From NCBI GenBank assembly GCA_014874365.1, contig JACWAH010000026.1, positions 89,649 through 153,648 on the forward strand: DNA of 64,000 bases, written 5' to 3'. Positions 27,290 through 36,380 of this stretch are shown here, in pieces. Origin of the DNA: Thermoplasmatales archaeon (lineage in GTDB: Archaea; Thermoplasmatota; Thermoplasmata; Thermoplasmatales; Thermoplasmataceae). The translations under genes were made by a program, and so were the position numbers. How positions within the stretch are numbered: the first letter of the stretch is position 1; every line of letters starts with the position of its first letter. Below the pieces are notes generated by a model. It did no database searches. It saw nothing but the letters and a program-made list of their open reading frames with translations, and was not told the DNA's origin.

Positions 27290-28778
27290 AATTTTTAAAA
27301 TTTAACGGTATTTTATAAGTGGAAAGCCAGCCAAGATCGTTTCTATAAATTTCCCTAATGTCTTTTAAATTATAGTACAGCATCGCAAATCTCTCCAGAC
27401 CCATCCCCCAGGCCATAACTCTATCATTAATGCCCAGGGGCAAGGTGACCTCTTGCCTGAAAATGCCACTGCCCCCCAGTTCAACTTCTCTTCCGTTGAT
27501 TTCTGCCACTATGTCCATGCTTGGTTCAGTGTATGGATAATATGATGGAATAAACCGGATGTTCTTGAGCCCCAGTCTAGAATAGAATTCTTTGATAATC
27601 CACTTAAGTGAACCCAAGCTGACGTCTTTTGAGAGTACTGCTCCTTCAATCTGGTGGAGTTCAGCCAGATGTTTCCAATCCATACTTTCATGCCTGAAAG
27701 CCTTGTCCACGGAGAATATTGCCTGTGGCGAAGTCGGATGTTCTGCGAGGTACTTGATTGTACTTGCCGTTGTGTGTGTCCTCAAAAGGGGCCTTTCGGA
27801 CTCTTCCTTGCTCCATCTGCCCCCCCAGCCTGTGTAACCTTTGATACCTTTTTCGTGCACATTTGAAAACAGCTTTTGATATTTTTTGTCAACTTCTGTG
27901 AACTGTAGCGCTTGATCAGTCTTCACATAGAAAGTGTCCTGCATATCTCTGGCGGGATGATTCTGCGGAATGAATAGTGCATCCATGTTCCATAGTGCAC
28001 TTTCCAGGTAAGTTCCACTCATTTCAGTGAATCCCATCTGAAGAAAAATTTTGCGAACTCGTTCAATCATAAATGACAGAGGGTGCAGATTGGGGAAAGC
28101 ATATTCGAGCAATTTCGCTGGATTAAGGTCATACTCTCTGAAGCCTTTTGTTTTCCACTCTCCAGACAAAAGAATTTCAGAATTTAGGGTCTCTATCCTC
28201 TCTTCGGTTTTTGAAGAAGCATTAAGTCCTTCAGGTAAAATCCTGACCCGCCTGATCTTCCTGGTTTTCCTTATCAAAACATTCTTTCGCGCTAATAGCT
28301 GGTTAAGAACTTCACCTTCTTCTGGACTTTGCCCGGCTTTTACGGATTCGAGAACTTTTCTTCGTGCGTGAATTTCTTGCGCAATCTTTTCGAGGTTTGT
28401 GTTATGCACATTTACAAAACCTTTTTCAGGCTTGACGCCAAATTTTGCAAGTTGCGTTAATGCAACTCTCAATTCATTTTCTTTGAAGGATGAAGCGAAT
28501 GAAGCCAGGCTGGCATTTCCTTTCTGTTTCAATATATTTAACGCAGCTTCCTCCGGCAACTGGCCATTTAGGTAGGCAGCACCTTCTTCTCCAAGGGAAT
28601 ACTCGTTCAGTTCAATCGTAACACTTTCTACCAATCCTTTTTTTACTAAATATGAAATTGCACTGGAAACTGCCCTTTCATCCAGATTCTCGATTTCTAC
28701 ATCCGAATCTGCGATAAATTGATCTGATCTCCTGGAAAGATATTTCAGGACAAGAACCTCGTTTCTGCTAAGCTCCAT
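27288..28778 (-). CDS. pheS: Phenylalanine-tRNA ligase alpha subunit
   Basis: 496 residues, the archaeal/eukaryotic length. The N-terminal part (about 1-160) has winged-helix tRNA-binding modules; the C-terminal class II catalytic core shows motif 2 (FRHESMDWKHLAELHQIEGA) and motif 3 (MGLERFAMLYY). It charges tRNA-Phe together with a beta subunit, whose gene is not in this window. The ATG at 28778 opens directly onto the helix-turn-helix segment. It is convergent with gdhA. Confidence 0.95.
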   Translation of the reverse strand: MELSRNEVLVLKYLSRRSDQFIADSDVEIENLDERAVSSAISYLVKKGLVESVTIELNEYSLGEEGAAYLNGQLPEEAALNILKQKGNASLASFASSFKENELRVALTQLAKFGVKPEKGFVNVHNTNLEKIAQEIHARRKVLESVKAGQSPEEGEVLNQLLARKNVLIRKTRKIRRVRILPEGLNASSKTEERIETLNSEILLSGEWKTKGFREYDLNPAKLLEYAFPNLHPLSFMIERVRKIFLQMGFTEMSGTYLESALWNMDALFIPQNHPARDMQDTFYVKTDQALQFTEVDKKYQKLFSNVHEKGIKGYTGWGGRWSKEESERPLLRTHTTASTIKYLAEHPTSPQAIFSVDKAFRHESMDWKHLAELHQIEGAVLSKDVSLGSLKWIIKEFYSRLGLKNIRFIPSYYPYTEPSMDIVAEINGREVELGGSGIFRQEVTLPLGINDRVMAWGMGLERFAMLYYNLKDIREIYRNDLGWLSTYKIPLNFKN

Positions 28779-28978
28779 TGGTTTCTTAATAGCTAGCCAT
28801 ATAAAATCAATTCCGTAATGAATCAGGCCTTTGGTGATATTCTATATTCTACAGGGCGAATGTGCTTTATGGCTCCGCGCGAACCTGCAACAAATTCTTA
28901 AATCATGCATTAGCTCTTATTCCAGACCCTAAAAAACTGGACAAATGGTAAATTTGTCAGAGGAATAAATTGTTAATC

Positions 28979-28990
28979 TTTATATAATAA
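28979..28990 (+). promoter_or_regulatory. TATA box upstream of the 201-residue hypothetical gene
   Basis: TTTATATAATAA is a strong archaeal TATA element centred about 36 bases before the ATG at 29021, predicting a start of transcription within about ten bases of the start codon. Confidence 0.55.
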
Positions 28991-29020
28991 CAATCATTTG
29001 ATTAACTAAGAGCGTACACA

Positions 29021-29626
29021 ATGTCCTCCGAAGCGTTCAATAAATATCTAAAAGTAATTCTGAATTCGTCAAGTGCCGAGTTCGGTGATCTTCTTAACCA
29101 GATTTTTAATGACAATTCTTTAAATTCTACGGAGCAGGAGGAACTTCAGAACCTTATTAACAGGAATCTGGCATCTTATTACGCAAGCTTTTCTCCCAGG
29201 GTAGTAAACAAAAATACAGGTCTCGAAGAATATCCTCCTCAGACAGATGCAGACGATTTTGGTGGTAGCTGCACTTTCACTGGCACGGAAATGCTATATG
29301 GAATCAAATGGAATGTGTATGAACCCAGCAAACAATATGTATCCCCTGTTCCAAGAAAATGGTATTATAACGTCCACATTGCAAACTTGCTTTCCGAATT
29401 ATTCCTTGACGTTATCCCCGGCAGATTCCAGAATTACTTTCACGTACCACCATGGGTGCTCGGCACTTTCCAGGCTCCAGGGACGAGATATATTTCGCTC
29501 ACCGAAATAGTCAATACGGCCATTTTTGGAAGGGTCATTTCAGGATGGGAATACCTCGTCGAGAGAGGAATCCCGAAAGAATTTGTTAAAGCTCTCGAGG
29601 AAGCTAGCCCAGATTATCCGCAATAA
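29021..29626 (+). CDS. Hypothetical protein, 201 residues
   Basis: A soluble protein with a helical N-terminal half (about 1-55) and an aromatic-rich second half containing DADDFGGSCTFTGTEMLYG and FHVPPWVLGTFQAPGTRY. I do not recognise the family. A strong TATA box lies upstream, and it stands alone just before the ribosomal operon at 29692. Composition and codon pattern match its neighbours, so I take it as a real, native gene. Confidence 0.7.
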   Translation: MSSEAFNKYLKVILNSSSAEFGDLLNQIFNDNSLNSTEQEELQNLINRNLASYYASFSPRVVNKNTGLEEYPPQTDADDFGGSCTFTGTEMLYGIKWNVYEPSKQYVSPVPRKWYYNVHIANLLSELFLDVIPGRFQNYFHVPPWVLGTFQAPGTRYISLTEIVNTAIFGRVISGWEYLVERGIPKEFVKALEEASPDYPQ

Positions 29627-29691
29627 GCTCGCTGTGAAAACTATAAATAAGTTCTTTGCTTGACGGACTGCTCAAAAGTGAGGGAGCTAAC

Positions 29692-30060
29692 ATGGAAAAT
29701 CAATCGTATGTAAAGTTTCAGACTCCTGATTCAATGGAGAAAGATGTGCTTGATCTGGTGGAGAATTCTTTCAGAAATGGCAAGATTAAGAAAGGAACCA
29801 ATGAAGTTATAAAGTCTATAGAGAGAGGGGAAAGCAAGATTGTAGTGATTTCTGAAGACGTTTCGCCGCCTGAAGTTGTTTTTTACCTGCCAACACTATG
29901 TGATGAGAGAAAGATTCCGTTCGTCTACGTGAAGAAGAAAGTGGACCTTGGAAGTAGGGTTGGAATTAGTTCTTCCGCCTCGATTTCAGTTATAGATTAT
30001 GGAAAGAGTTCAGATCTATACAACAAGATCATAGCTGATCTTGCGAACATAAAGAAATAG
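29692..30060 (+). CDS. rpl7ae: Ribosomal protein L7Ae
   Basis: 122 residues. L7Ae binds kink-turns in 23S rRNA, in C/D and H/ACA guide RNAs and, in archaea, in RNase P. The signature KIKKGTNEVIKSIERGESKIVVISEDVSPPEV is broken here as KKGTNEVIK, then IVVISEDVSPPEV, then VGISSSAS. I chose ATG at 29692 because GGGAG stands seven bases before it; a TTG at 29656 would add 12 residues. It begins an operon with S28e, L24e, ndk and aIF5B. Confidence 0.95.
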   Translation: MENQSYVKFQTPDSMEKDVLDLVENSFRNGKIKKGTNEVIKSIERGESKIVVISEDVSPPEVVFYLPTLCDERKIPFVYVKKKVDLGSRVGISSSASISVIDYGKSSDLYNKIIADLANIKK

Positions 30061-30068
30061 GTGAATGA

Positions 30069-30278
30069 ATGGCAGATGAAGCAACTCCTGCTGAAGTTCT
30101 CGAGCTGATGGGAAGAACAGGTATGGCCGGCGAAGCCACTACTGTCAAGGTCCGGGTGCTCTCAGGAAGAGATCAGGGGAGGATCATTGCCAGAAATGTC
30201 ATAGGACCTATTAGAGTCGGAGACATTCTCATGCTGAGAGAAACGGCAAGGGAAGCAAGAAGGCTCTCGATCAGGTGA
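30069..30278 (+). CDS. rps28e: Ribosomal protein S28e
   Basis: 69 residues, with the diagnostic [17 protein letters not shown] start of the OB fold and the conserved C-terminus [15 protein letters not shown] small-subunit ribosomal protein found in archaea and eukaryotes. It follows L7Ae by eight bases, an order conserved across euryarchaea. Confidence 0.97.
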   Translation: MADEATPAEVLELMGRTGMAGEATTVKVRVLSGRDQGRIIARNVIGPIRVGDILMLRETAREARRLSIR

Positions 30279-30282
30279 GATA

Positions 30283-30492
30283 ATGGTAGTCAGAAACTGT
30301 ACATTTTGCGGTTCTATCATAGAACCAGGGGCCGGCACCATTTACATAAAGAAAGATGGCACATCGTACAATTTCTGCAGCAGGAAGTGCAGGATTAACA
30401 TGCTTGCACTGAAGAGAGTATCCAGAAGAGTAAGATGGACAGCCGAGTCTCATAACATCAAAAGATCTCACAAGTCTACCAAATCTCAGTGA
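30283..30492 (+). CDS. rpl24e: Ribosomal protein L24e
   Basis: 69 residues. The zinc ribbon is seen in CTFCGSIIEPGAGTIYIKKDG and FCSRKC, and the basic tail is normal for this large-subunit protein. It begins four bases after S28e and precedes ndk, the standard archaeal order. Confidence 0.97.
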   Translation: MVVRNCTFCGSIIEPGAGTIYIKKDGTSYNFCSRKCRINMLALKRVSRRVRWTAESHNIKRSHKSTKSQ

Positions 30493-30498
30493 AATTAT

Positions 30499-30948
30499 AT
30501 GGGAAATAACAGGACACTTGTACTTATAAAGCCAGATGCTTTAAAACGAAGGTTATCCGGCGAAATAATATCGAGATTTGAAAGAAAGGGATTAAAAGTA
30601 ATTGGCCTGAAGATGCTTAAATTGACCAAGCCACAGGCAGAAAAACATTATTCCGTGCATAAAAGTAAACCCTTCTTCGGTGATCTTGTTTCCTACATTA
30701 CGTCTTCTCCAATACTAGCAATGGTCCTTGAAGGCAGAGAGTGTATCCAGGTGGTCAGAAACCTGCTTGGCGCCACGGACGGTTCCAAAGCATCCCCAGG
30801 TACTATCCGTGGGGACTTTTCCAACAGTATCCAATATACCCTCGTTCATGCATCCGATTCTGAGGAAAGTTATAAACACGAAGTGTCAATATATTTCAAC
30901 AACGAAGAGATATTAGACTATCAGATTGAAGGCGAAAACCTAATCTGA
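30499..30948 (+). CDS. ndk: Nucleoside diphosphate kinase
   Basis: 149 residues. It transfers the gamma phosphate between nucleoside triphosphates and diphosphates through a phospho-His. The catalytic His lies in NSIQYTLVHASDS (about residue 114), and the nucleotide-binding segment MVLEGRECIQVVRNLLGATDG is complete when read across its parts. It sits between L24e and aIF5B with a six-base gap upstream. Confidence 0.96.
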   Translation: MGNNRTLVLIKPDALKRRLSGEIISRFERKGLKVIGLKMLKLTKPQAEKHYSVHKSKPFFGDLVSYITSSPILAMVLEGRECIQVVRNLLGATDGSKASPGTIRGDFSNSIQYTLVHASDSEESYKHEVSIYFNNEEILDYQIEGENLI

Positions 30949-30957
30949 TTGGTCATT

Positions 30958-32706
30958 ATGGAATCAAAAACGGTACGACAGCCCATCGTGTGTGTTCTTG
31001 GCCATGTTGATCACGGCAAAACAACCCTGCTTGATCAGATTAGAGGAACAACTTTTGCAAAAAACGAAGCAGGTGGAATAACTCAGCGTATAGGTGCCAC
31101 AGATATCGATGCCGCAAATATCGAAAAAATAGCAAAGGATATTCTCAAGGGGGGTAAGTTGAAGATCCCGGGACTTTTGTTTATAGACACTCCTGGGCAT
31201 GTTGCATTTTCCAATATGAGATCAAGAGGAGGAGCGTTGGCGGATATTGCCGTCCTTGTCATTGACATCAACGATGGTCTGATGCCCCAGACTATTGAAT
31301 CCATAAACATATTGAAGAAATTCAAGACTCCATTTATTGTCGCTGCAAACAAAATTGACTTGGTGGACTTTTTTATAGATAATAAGTGCAAAACCTTTGG
31401 AGAATTCATCAAAGGGCAGAGACAGGAATACATAGACGCCCTTGACAAGAAAATGTACGACGTTGTGAACCAGCTTTTCCAGCAGGGATTTTCAGCCGAT
31501 AAGTACGACAGGATAACCGATTTCACCAAGATCGTTTCTCTTGTTCCCATCAGCGCGAAGCATGGTATCGGGATCCCGGACCTTCTGATGGTCATTTCCG
31601 GATTGGCGCAGAGATATTTGGAGAGTAATATTTCTGTCAAATCCGATAATGGTCTTGGTACTGTCATCGAAGTTAAGAGGGAAACGTCAATAGGTACAGT
31701 GCTGGATACCATTTTGTATCAGGGTAAGTTGAAAGTTGGCGATGCAGTTGCCGTCAACACCGCTGATGGCCCTAGACTGACAAAGGTAAAATCAATGCAT
31801 GTAAACAGGGGTAGGAAGGTCACATCCCTTGCTGAAAGAGAGAGAGTTTCGGCCGCTACTGGCGTGAGAGTGGTAATTTCGGATAGGATTGACGTAATCT
31901 CCGGCTCTCCATTAATCGTCGTGAAAAAGGATCCGAGACATGCATTCGGGGAAATACGAAAACAATCCACCGTTAACATTAACTTGAATGCCAATGGAGT
32001 ACTGGTAAAAGCCGATGCTCTGGGTTCTCTTGAAGCGTTATGCTTCGAACTTAACCAAAATGGCATAAACGTGAGACAGGCGCTTATTGGAAGTATTTCA
32101 AAGAGGGATGTTCTGGACGTTTCCACGATTCCCAAGGGTGAAGACAGATTAATTCTAGGATTTAATATTGATATCCTTCCAGATGCCAAGGAAGCGTCAA
32201 TGACCGCAGATATTGGCATCGTTACAGGAAACATAATTTATTCGATTGTCAAGCAAACTCAAGACTGGATTAAGCAAAAGAAATACGAATATGAAGAGTT
32301 GAAGAAGTCATCCTATCCTATGCCCTGCAGGATAGTAATCATGGAAGACCATATATTCCGAACTACTAAACCAGTGATAGCTGGGGTAAAAGTCATGTCA
32401 GGAAGAATAAAAGTTGGAGATACCCTGATCAAGCCAGACGGAAGATATGGCGGCACGATCAAAAGCCTCAGAGATGAGGAATTAAGCAAGAAATACGCCG
32501 AAAGTGGATCAGAGGTTTCTGCAGCAATTGAGGGAGTTACAATTAACAGACAGATACATCCAGGGGAGACGCTTTATGTTGATATGAATGAAGAGGCGGT
32601 TAAGCAGATTAGAGATCTGGAACTCGATCAGGAATCCCTTAAAACCCTTGAAGAATTGATAAAAATAAAAAGAAAGGAAAATATGTTTTGGGGGACCAGG
32701 GCTTAG
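30958..32706 (+). CDS. infB: Translation initiation factor aIF5B
   Basis: 582 residues, typical of archaeal aIF5B, a GTPase that joins the ribosomal subunits and positions initiator tRNA. G-domain motifs are GHVDHGKTT (G1), DTPGHVAF (G3) and ANKIDLV (G4); beta-barrel domains II and IV follow. ATG at 30958 is preferred; a TTG at 30949 directly after the ndk stop would add three residues. It is the last gene of the ribosomal operon and overlaps the convergent speH gene by four bases. Confidence 0.95.
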   Translation: MESKTVRQPIVCVLGHVDHGKTTLLDQIRGTTFAKNEAGGITQRIGATDIDAANIEKIAKDILKGGKLKIPGLLFIDTPGHVAFSNMRSRGGALADIAVLVIDINDGLMPQTIESINILKKFKTPFIVAANKIDLVDFFIDNKCKTFGEFIKGQRQEYIDALDKKMYDVVNQLFQQGFSADKYDRITDFTKIVSLVPISAKHGIGIPDLLMVISGLAQRYLESNISVKSDNGLGTVIEVKRETSIGTVLDTILYQGKLKVGDAVAVNTADGPRLTKVKSMHVNRGRKVTSLAERERVSAATGVRVVISDRIDVISGSPLIVVKKDPRHAFGEIRKQSTVNINLNANGVLVKADALGSLEALCFELNQNGINVRQALIGSISKRDVLDVSTIPKGEDRLILGFNIDILPDAKEASMTADIGIVTGNIIYSIVKQTQDWIKQKKYEYEELKKSSYPMPCRIVIMEDHIFRTTKPVIAGVKVMSGRIKVGDTLIKPDGRYGGTIKSLRDEELSKKYAESGSEVSAAIEGVTINRQIHPGETLYVDMNEEAVKQIRDLELDQESLKTLEELIKIKRKENMFWGTRA

Positions 32707-33104
32707 TGAAAAACTAGATGCTCGGGTCTCACAACCTTCACTTCTTCCGTTATCAGGTTTCCCCTGCTTAATTTCTTGTACTCAACGGACTTTGGCGTAA
32801 GAACCGAAACGATGTAATTGAAAGCTGCATCGGCGTTTTCCGGGTCACCACAGGTATAGATGTCAAGGGTCATGAGTCCATGCTCAGGCCAAGTGTGAAA
32901 TGACAAATGAGATTCCGCCAAAAGAACCACACCGCTAACTCCCCTAGGCTGGAATTGATAATAATCTGACGATATCTTGGTTAATTTACCTATTTTTACA
33001 GCCATCTCTATAATATCGTACAGTTTTCCAGACTCTGATATGAGTTCCTCATCTATGCCGTAAAGATCCGCTATTATCTGGACCCCTACGGTCACTGTCT
33101 TCAT
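32703..33104 (-). CDS. speH: S-adenosylmethionine decarboxylase proenzyme
   Basis: 133 residues, the archaeal/Gram-positive class. The protein cleaves itself at the Ser in LAESHLSFHTWPEHG (about residues 61-75) to make the pyruvoyl cofactor; the following TCGDPENADAAF contains the conserved active-site Cys. The product, decarboxylated SAM, donates aminopropyl groups for spermidine-type polyamines. It is convergent with infB and lies 172 bases from the regulator gene. Confidence 0.95.
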   Translation of the reverse strand: MKTVTVGVQIIADLYGIDEELISESGKLYDIIEMAVKIGKLTKISSDYYQFQPRGVSGVVLLAESHLSFHTWPEHGLMTLDIYTCGDPENADAAFNYIVSVLTPKSVEYKKLSRGNLITEEVKVVRPEHLVFH

Positions 33105-33276
33105 CCTCCAATTTATTGTCCTCTGTAATTTACGCTAATAAATATCTTGTATTTAAATATTTTACAGTAGGGGGGTATATGTACAATATCTATGTGCCAC
33201 TATATAAGCGGGCTGGCTTAGGTCCTTCTTTCATTCCTATATGTATATATTTGTATATATATAGTTATAATACAAC

Positions 33277-34038
33277 TTATAATTCTTCAATGTTTATCTT
33301 GACCCCTGGATGCACTAAAATGAGGTTTTCCAGCCTCGCCGATTCATAAGTGAAACGTCTTCTCGAAACAATTATAGTGGAATTTACCCCTCTTTGAGCT
33401 GCATCAAATGCGCTTTCCATTGACCCAAATTCATTGATGCATTCCTTCTTGATTTGAGCAATTACAAAGTGGGAGAGTTCTCCTATGGTGCAGGTATAAG
33501 CCTCGTTTCCCTCAATTCTCTTCCTTACTTCGAAAATCAATTCGTCCGTGTCGCTGGATTCGTCGATGTCAGCAATTACGATAATCTTGACTGAAGCTGG
33601 TTTAAGAGGGATTATTCCTTGAATTAGAGACACTCCAGTCACCCCTTTGTTTTTGGATTTGACTGTACAAACCGCAATAGAACCGGACCTTTCCGTTAAT
33701 GAGGCATGAAGGAAACCATTCTTCATCTGAAGGAATACTTTGTCCCCTTTCTTCAAATCGGAATCGGCAAATGCTTCCCATATCTGGGTGTTGTCCAGAG
33801 CGGATAGTGTCTTTGATATCTGGTCCCTCATGGATTTTAACCCATTATAAAGGAATTCAACACCCGTTTGCGTAATCCTGTTTTCTTCGTTGACGTATCC
33901 TGATTTCCTTAAGTTTTTCAGGTGATAAGAAACTGCCTGCCGGGTTATTCCAATATCTTTTGATATGTTTGAAGGCACAATCTGCCCTTCCAGCGATCTT
34001 GACAGGATTATCAATTGGGTAATTCCCGGTTCGTCCAC
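33277..34038 (-). CDS. Winged-helix transcriptional regulator with C-terminal effector-like domain
   Basis: 253 residues. An N-terminal helix-turn-helix is clear: PSNISKDIGITRQAVSYHLKNL followed by a wing (GYVNEENRITQTG) at about 20-60. The remaining 180 residues are a mixed alpha/beta region that may sense a ligand; no family is recognised. The start is GTG at 34038. It diverges from lipB across 80 bases that hold both promoters, and may control lipB, itself, or both. Confidence 0.83.
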   Translation of the reverse strand: MDEPGITQLIILSRSLEGQIVPSNISKDIGITRQAVSYHLKNLRKSGYVNEENRITQTGVEFLYNGLKSMRDQISKTLSALDNTQIWEAFADSDLKKGDKVFLQMKNGFLHASLTERSGSIAVCTVKSKNKGVTGVSLIQGIIPLKPASVKIIVIADIDESSDTDELIFEVRKRIEGNEAYTCTIGELSHFVIAQIKKECINEFGSMESAFDAAQRGVNSTIIVSRRRFTYESARLENLILVHPGVKINIEEL

Positions 34039-34118
34039 GGGTTGTTATTCCAATGAAACCTATTAACTTTTTAATCGCCTATAATCAAACGATTTATAGC
34101 CTGATACAATTCGATTGA

Positions 34119-34793
34119 ATGCCTATTGGTAGTCTCGTGACAGATTACTTTTCTCTTGATTACAATCTTTTCCTGCGATTACAGGATCGGCTGATCCACA
34201 TGAGGCAGGAGTCTGAAATTCATGATTCTGTGTTAGCCGTTTTTCATAATCACGTTTTTACGGCCGGCATCAGGTTTAAAGAAACGGACATTGAAGATCG
34301 CCAGACCCAGATTGTGAGATTGGACAGGGGCGGCTCTGTAACCTACCATGGCCCGGGCCAGATCAATGTATACCCGATAGTCAACATAGAGGATAAGAGA
34401 TTTACACTTAGATCTTACATGCTGTTGCTCCAGAATTCTGTTGAACTGACTTTGAGAAATTACGGTATTGAAGCTGAGAGTCAGATCGGCGATCATTTGG
34501 GGACCTGGGTCAACGACAAGAAGATTTGTTCTTACGGGGTTTCAGTACAGAAAGGGGTCACGGGCCATGGCCTTTCCCTGAATGTCAGGACTGACATGAA
34601 CTATTTCGGAAAAATAAAACCATGCGGGTTCCCCTTTGGGATTATGTGCAAAATGGAGGATTTCAATCATGATATCCCAAATAACCGTGAAATTGCACAA
34701 AATTTGATGGCAAACATAACGAAGAACCTAAATATTGAAAATTATAATATTATAAAAAATGTGGACTCGTTGAAGTCCATACTTGATGTCTAA
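34119..34793 (+). CDS. lipB: Octanoyl-[acyl-carrier/GcvH]-protein N-octanoyltransferase (LipB)
   Basis: 224 residues. It should transfer an octanoyl (or lipoyl) group to the lipoyl domain of a 2-oxoacid dehydrogenase or GcvH. The motifs RGGSVTYHGPGQ, KKICSYGV (catalytic Lys) and GHGLSLNVRTDM...PCGFPFG (catalytic Cys) are all present. No lipA or dehydrogenase gene is in the window. A TATA-like TTTATAGCC about 28 bases before the ATG suggests a leaderless transcript. Its last four bases overlap the convergent P5C dehydrogenase gene. Confidence 0.92.
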   Translation: MPIGSLVTDYFSLDYNLFLRLQDRLIHMRQESEIHDSVLAVFHNHVFTAGIRFKETDIEDRQTQIVRLDRGGSVTYHGPGQINVYPIVNIEDKRFTLRSYMLLLQNSVELTLRNYGIEAESQIGDHLGTWVNDKKICSYGVSVQKGVTGHGLSLNVRTDMNYFGKIKPCGFPFGIMCKMEDFNHDIPNNREIAQNLMANITKNLNIENYNIIKNVDSLKSILDV

Positions 34794-36340
34794 TGCACTA
34801 TTGTCTGGGATTGCTCTCTCAGGAACTGCTGAAGATAGTAGAAAGATCCGGTTCCTTTGCCGGATACCCCGCTCATTTTCCATCCTACGAACGGTTGTGA
34901 CCCCACCATTGCGCCCGTAGAGCCTCCGACTGACCGGTTGGCGTATATTACTCCTACATCCACATTCTTAAAGTAATAATCTATCTCCTCTTCGCTCTCC
35001 GAGAATATGCCGCCGGTCAGGCCGTAATCCGATCTGTTTATCTCCTCTATTGCGGCCTTTACGCTGTCAATCTTCTTCACTGCCAGTATTGGAAGGAAAA
35101 GCTCGTCCTTGATGACAAACGAATCATTCTTGAGATCAGATATTATGGTTGGGTAACAGTAGTATCCTTCTCCATCTTTCACTCTACCTCCTGCCTGAAC
35201 CTTTCCTTCTGCCGGAAGTTTGCCCATTAATTCCTTAAATTTTGTAAAGGCTTCCTTATTGACCACTGGGGTTATAAATGCGGATCTTCCTCTTGGGTCC
35301 GAAGGTTCCTCACTCTTTGTACGCTTCAGGAGACCTTCCATAAATACATTATACACATCTTTGTGTACATAAGCGACTGAGCAGGCGCTGCATTTCTGCC
35401 CAGAGTAACCAAATGCGGATCTGAAAACTCCTTCAATTGCCTTAACAATATTCGCCTTGTCGGAAACGATAATCGCGTCCTTGCCGCCCATTTCAGTTAT
35501 GACAACTTTTGGGGATTCCATGTTGGCTTTGTGGAATATCCTGAGACCTGTTTCCCTTGAACCCGTGAACAATATTCCACTTACTCTCTTATCGGTCACG
35601 AGGGGGTCTCCGATACTACTGCCGCTTCCGGAAAGAAAGGCAAGATTCTCTTTTGGAACACCGGCCTCATGCATGAGTCTTACAAACAGGTAAGAAGTGA
35701 GCGGGATATCGCTGGATGGTTTTAGGATTACAGAATTGCCGACTAATAAGGGGGCAGATGTCATTCCTACTGTAATTGAGAAGAAGTTAAACGGGGCAAT
35801 TACCGCAAAAACACCATATGGTTTCATTATGCTGAGGCTCTCCTCGTTCTTGTATGCCTTTCCAATGAATTTCACAAAACCTTCATTTTCTAATAGATTA
35901 AGGGCATAATATCGCAGGAAATCTATCGCTTCGTCAACATCTCCCATGGCCTCGTATCTGTTCTTACCGTTTTCCCAGGCAAGCAACGCGGAAAACTCGT
36001 ATTTCCTTTTTGAGAGTAACTCCGCTGCGTTAAGGAAAATCTGCGCTCTGGCCAGGTGCCCGAGTTCGAACCACTTTCTATATGACTTACTTAGAATTCC
36101 AAGCGCCTTGTCAAGTGTTTCCATGCTGGCATTTTGCATCTTTAGTATTTCTTTCCCGTTTATCGGTGAGGTATCAATAATTTTCCTTTCTTCAACAACA
36201 TCGTCAACAACAATGTTAGGATATTCTTTTCCAAAGTATTTTTCGCACTCCTTCAGAGCTTTTTCGTACTTTGCGTGAAACTCTTCTTCTTTGCTGGATT
36301 CCCTGTACTTCAATACCGTGTTCTCATTTAGGAATGGCAT
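34790..36340 (-). CDS. 1-pyrroline-5-carboxylate dehydrogenase (aldehyde dehydrogenase family)
   Basis: 516 residues from ATG 36340 (a TTG two codons upstream is possible). It oxidises glutamate semialdehyde, from proline or arginine breakdown, to glutamate with NAD. The catalytic Cys lies in GYSGQKCSACSV (about 317), the general base Glu in EMGGKDAIIV (about 283), and the Asn in APFNFFS (about 185). GYSGQKCSA is the sequence typical of the P5CDH branch. It complements glutamate dehydrogenase in this window. Transcribed just after the helicase gene (40-base gap), possibly in its own unit. Confidence 0.93.
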   Translation of the reverse strand: MPFLNENTVLKYRESSKEEEFHAKYEKALKECEKYFGKEYPNIVVDDVVEERKIIDTSPINGKEILKMQNASMETLDKALGILSKSYRKWFELGHLARAQIFLNAAELLSKRKYEFSALLAWENGKNRYEAMGDVDEAIDFLRYYALNLLENEGFVKFIGKAYKNEESLSIMKPYGVFAVIAPFNFFSITVGMTSAPLLVGNSVILKPSSDIPLTSYLFVRLMHEAGVPKENLAFLSGSGSSIGDPLVTDKRVSGILFTGSRETGLRIFHKANMESPKVVITEMGGKDAIIVSDKANIVKAIEGVFRSAFGYSGQKCSACSVAYVHKDVYNVFMEGLLKRTKSEEPSDPRGRSAFITPVVNKEAFTKFKELMGKLPAEGKVQAGGRVKDGEGYYCYPTIISDLKNDSFVIKDELFLPILAVKKIDSVKAAIEEINRSDYGLTGGIFSESEEEIDYYFKNVDVGVIYANRSVGGSTGAMVGSQPFVGWKMSGVSGKGTGSFYYLQQFLREQSQTIVH

Positions 36341-36380
36341 ATTCAAGTATCAATGGAATCCTTATTAATTCTCCCGCGGA

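Noticed and set aside
33116..33349. Plus-strand ORF of 77 residues rich in Tyr and Ile
   Set aside because: Translation of the AT-rich promoter region between speH and the regulator gene; composition reflects TATA repeats.
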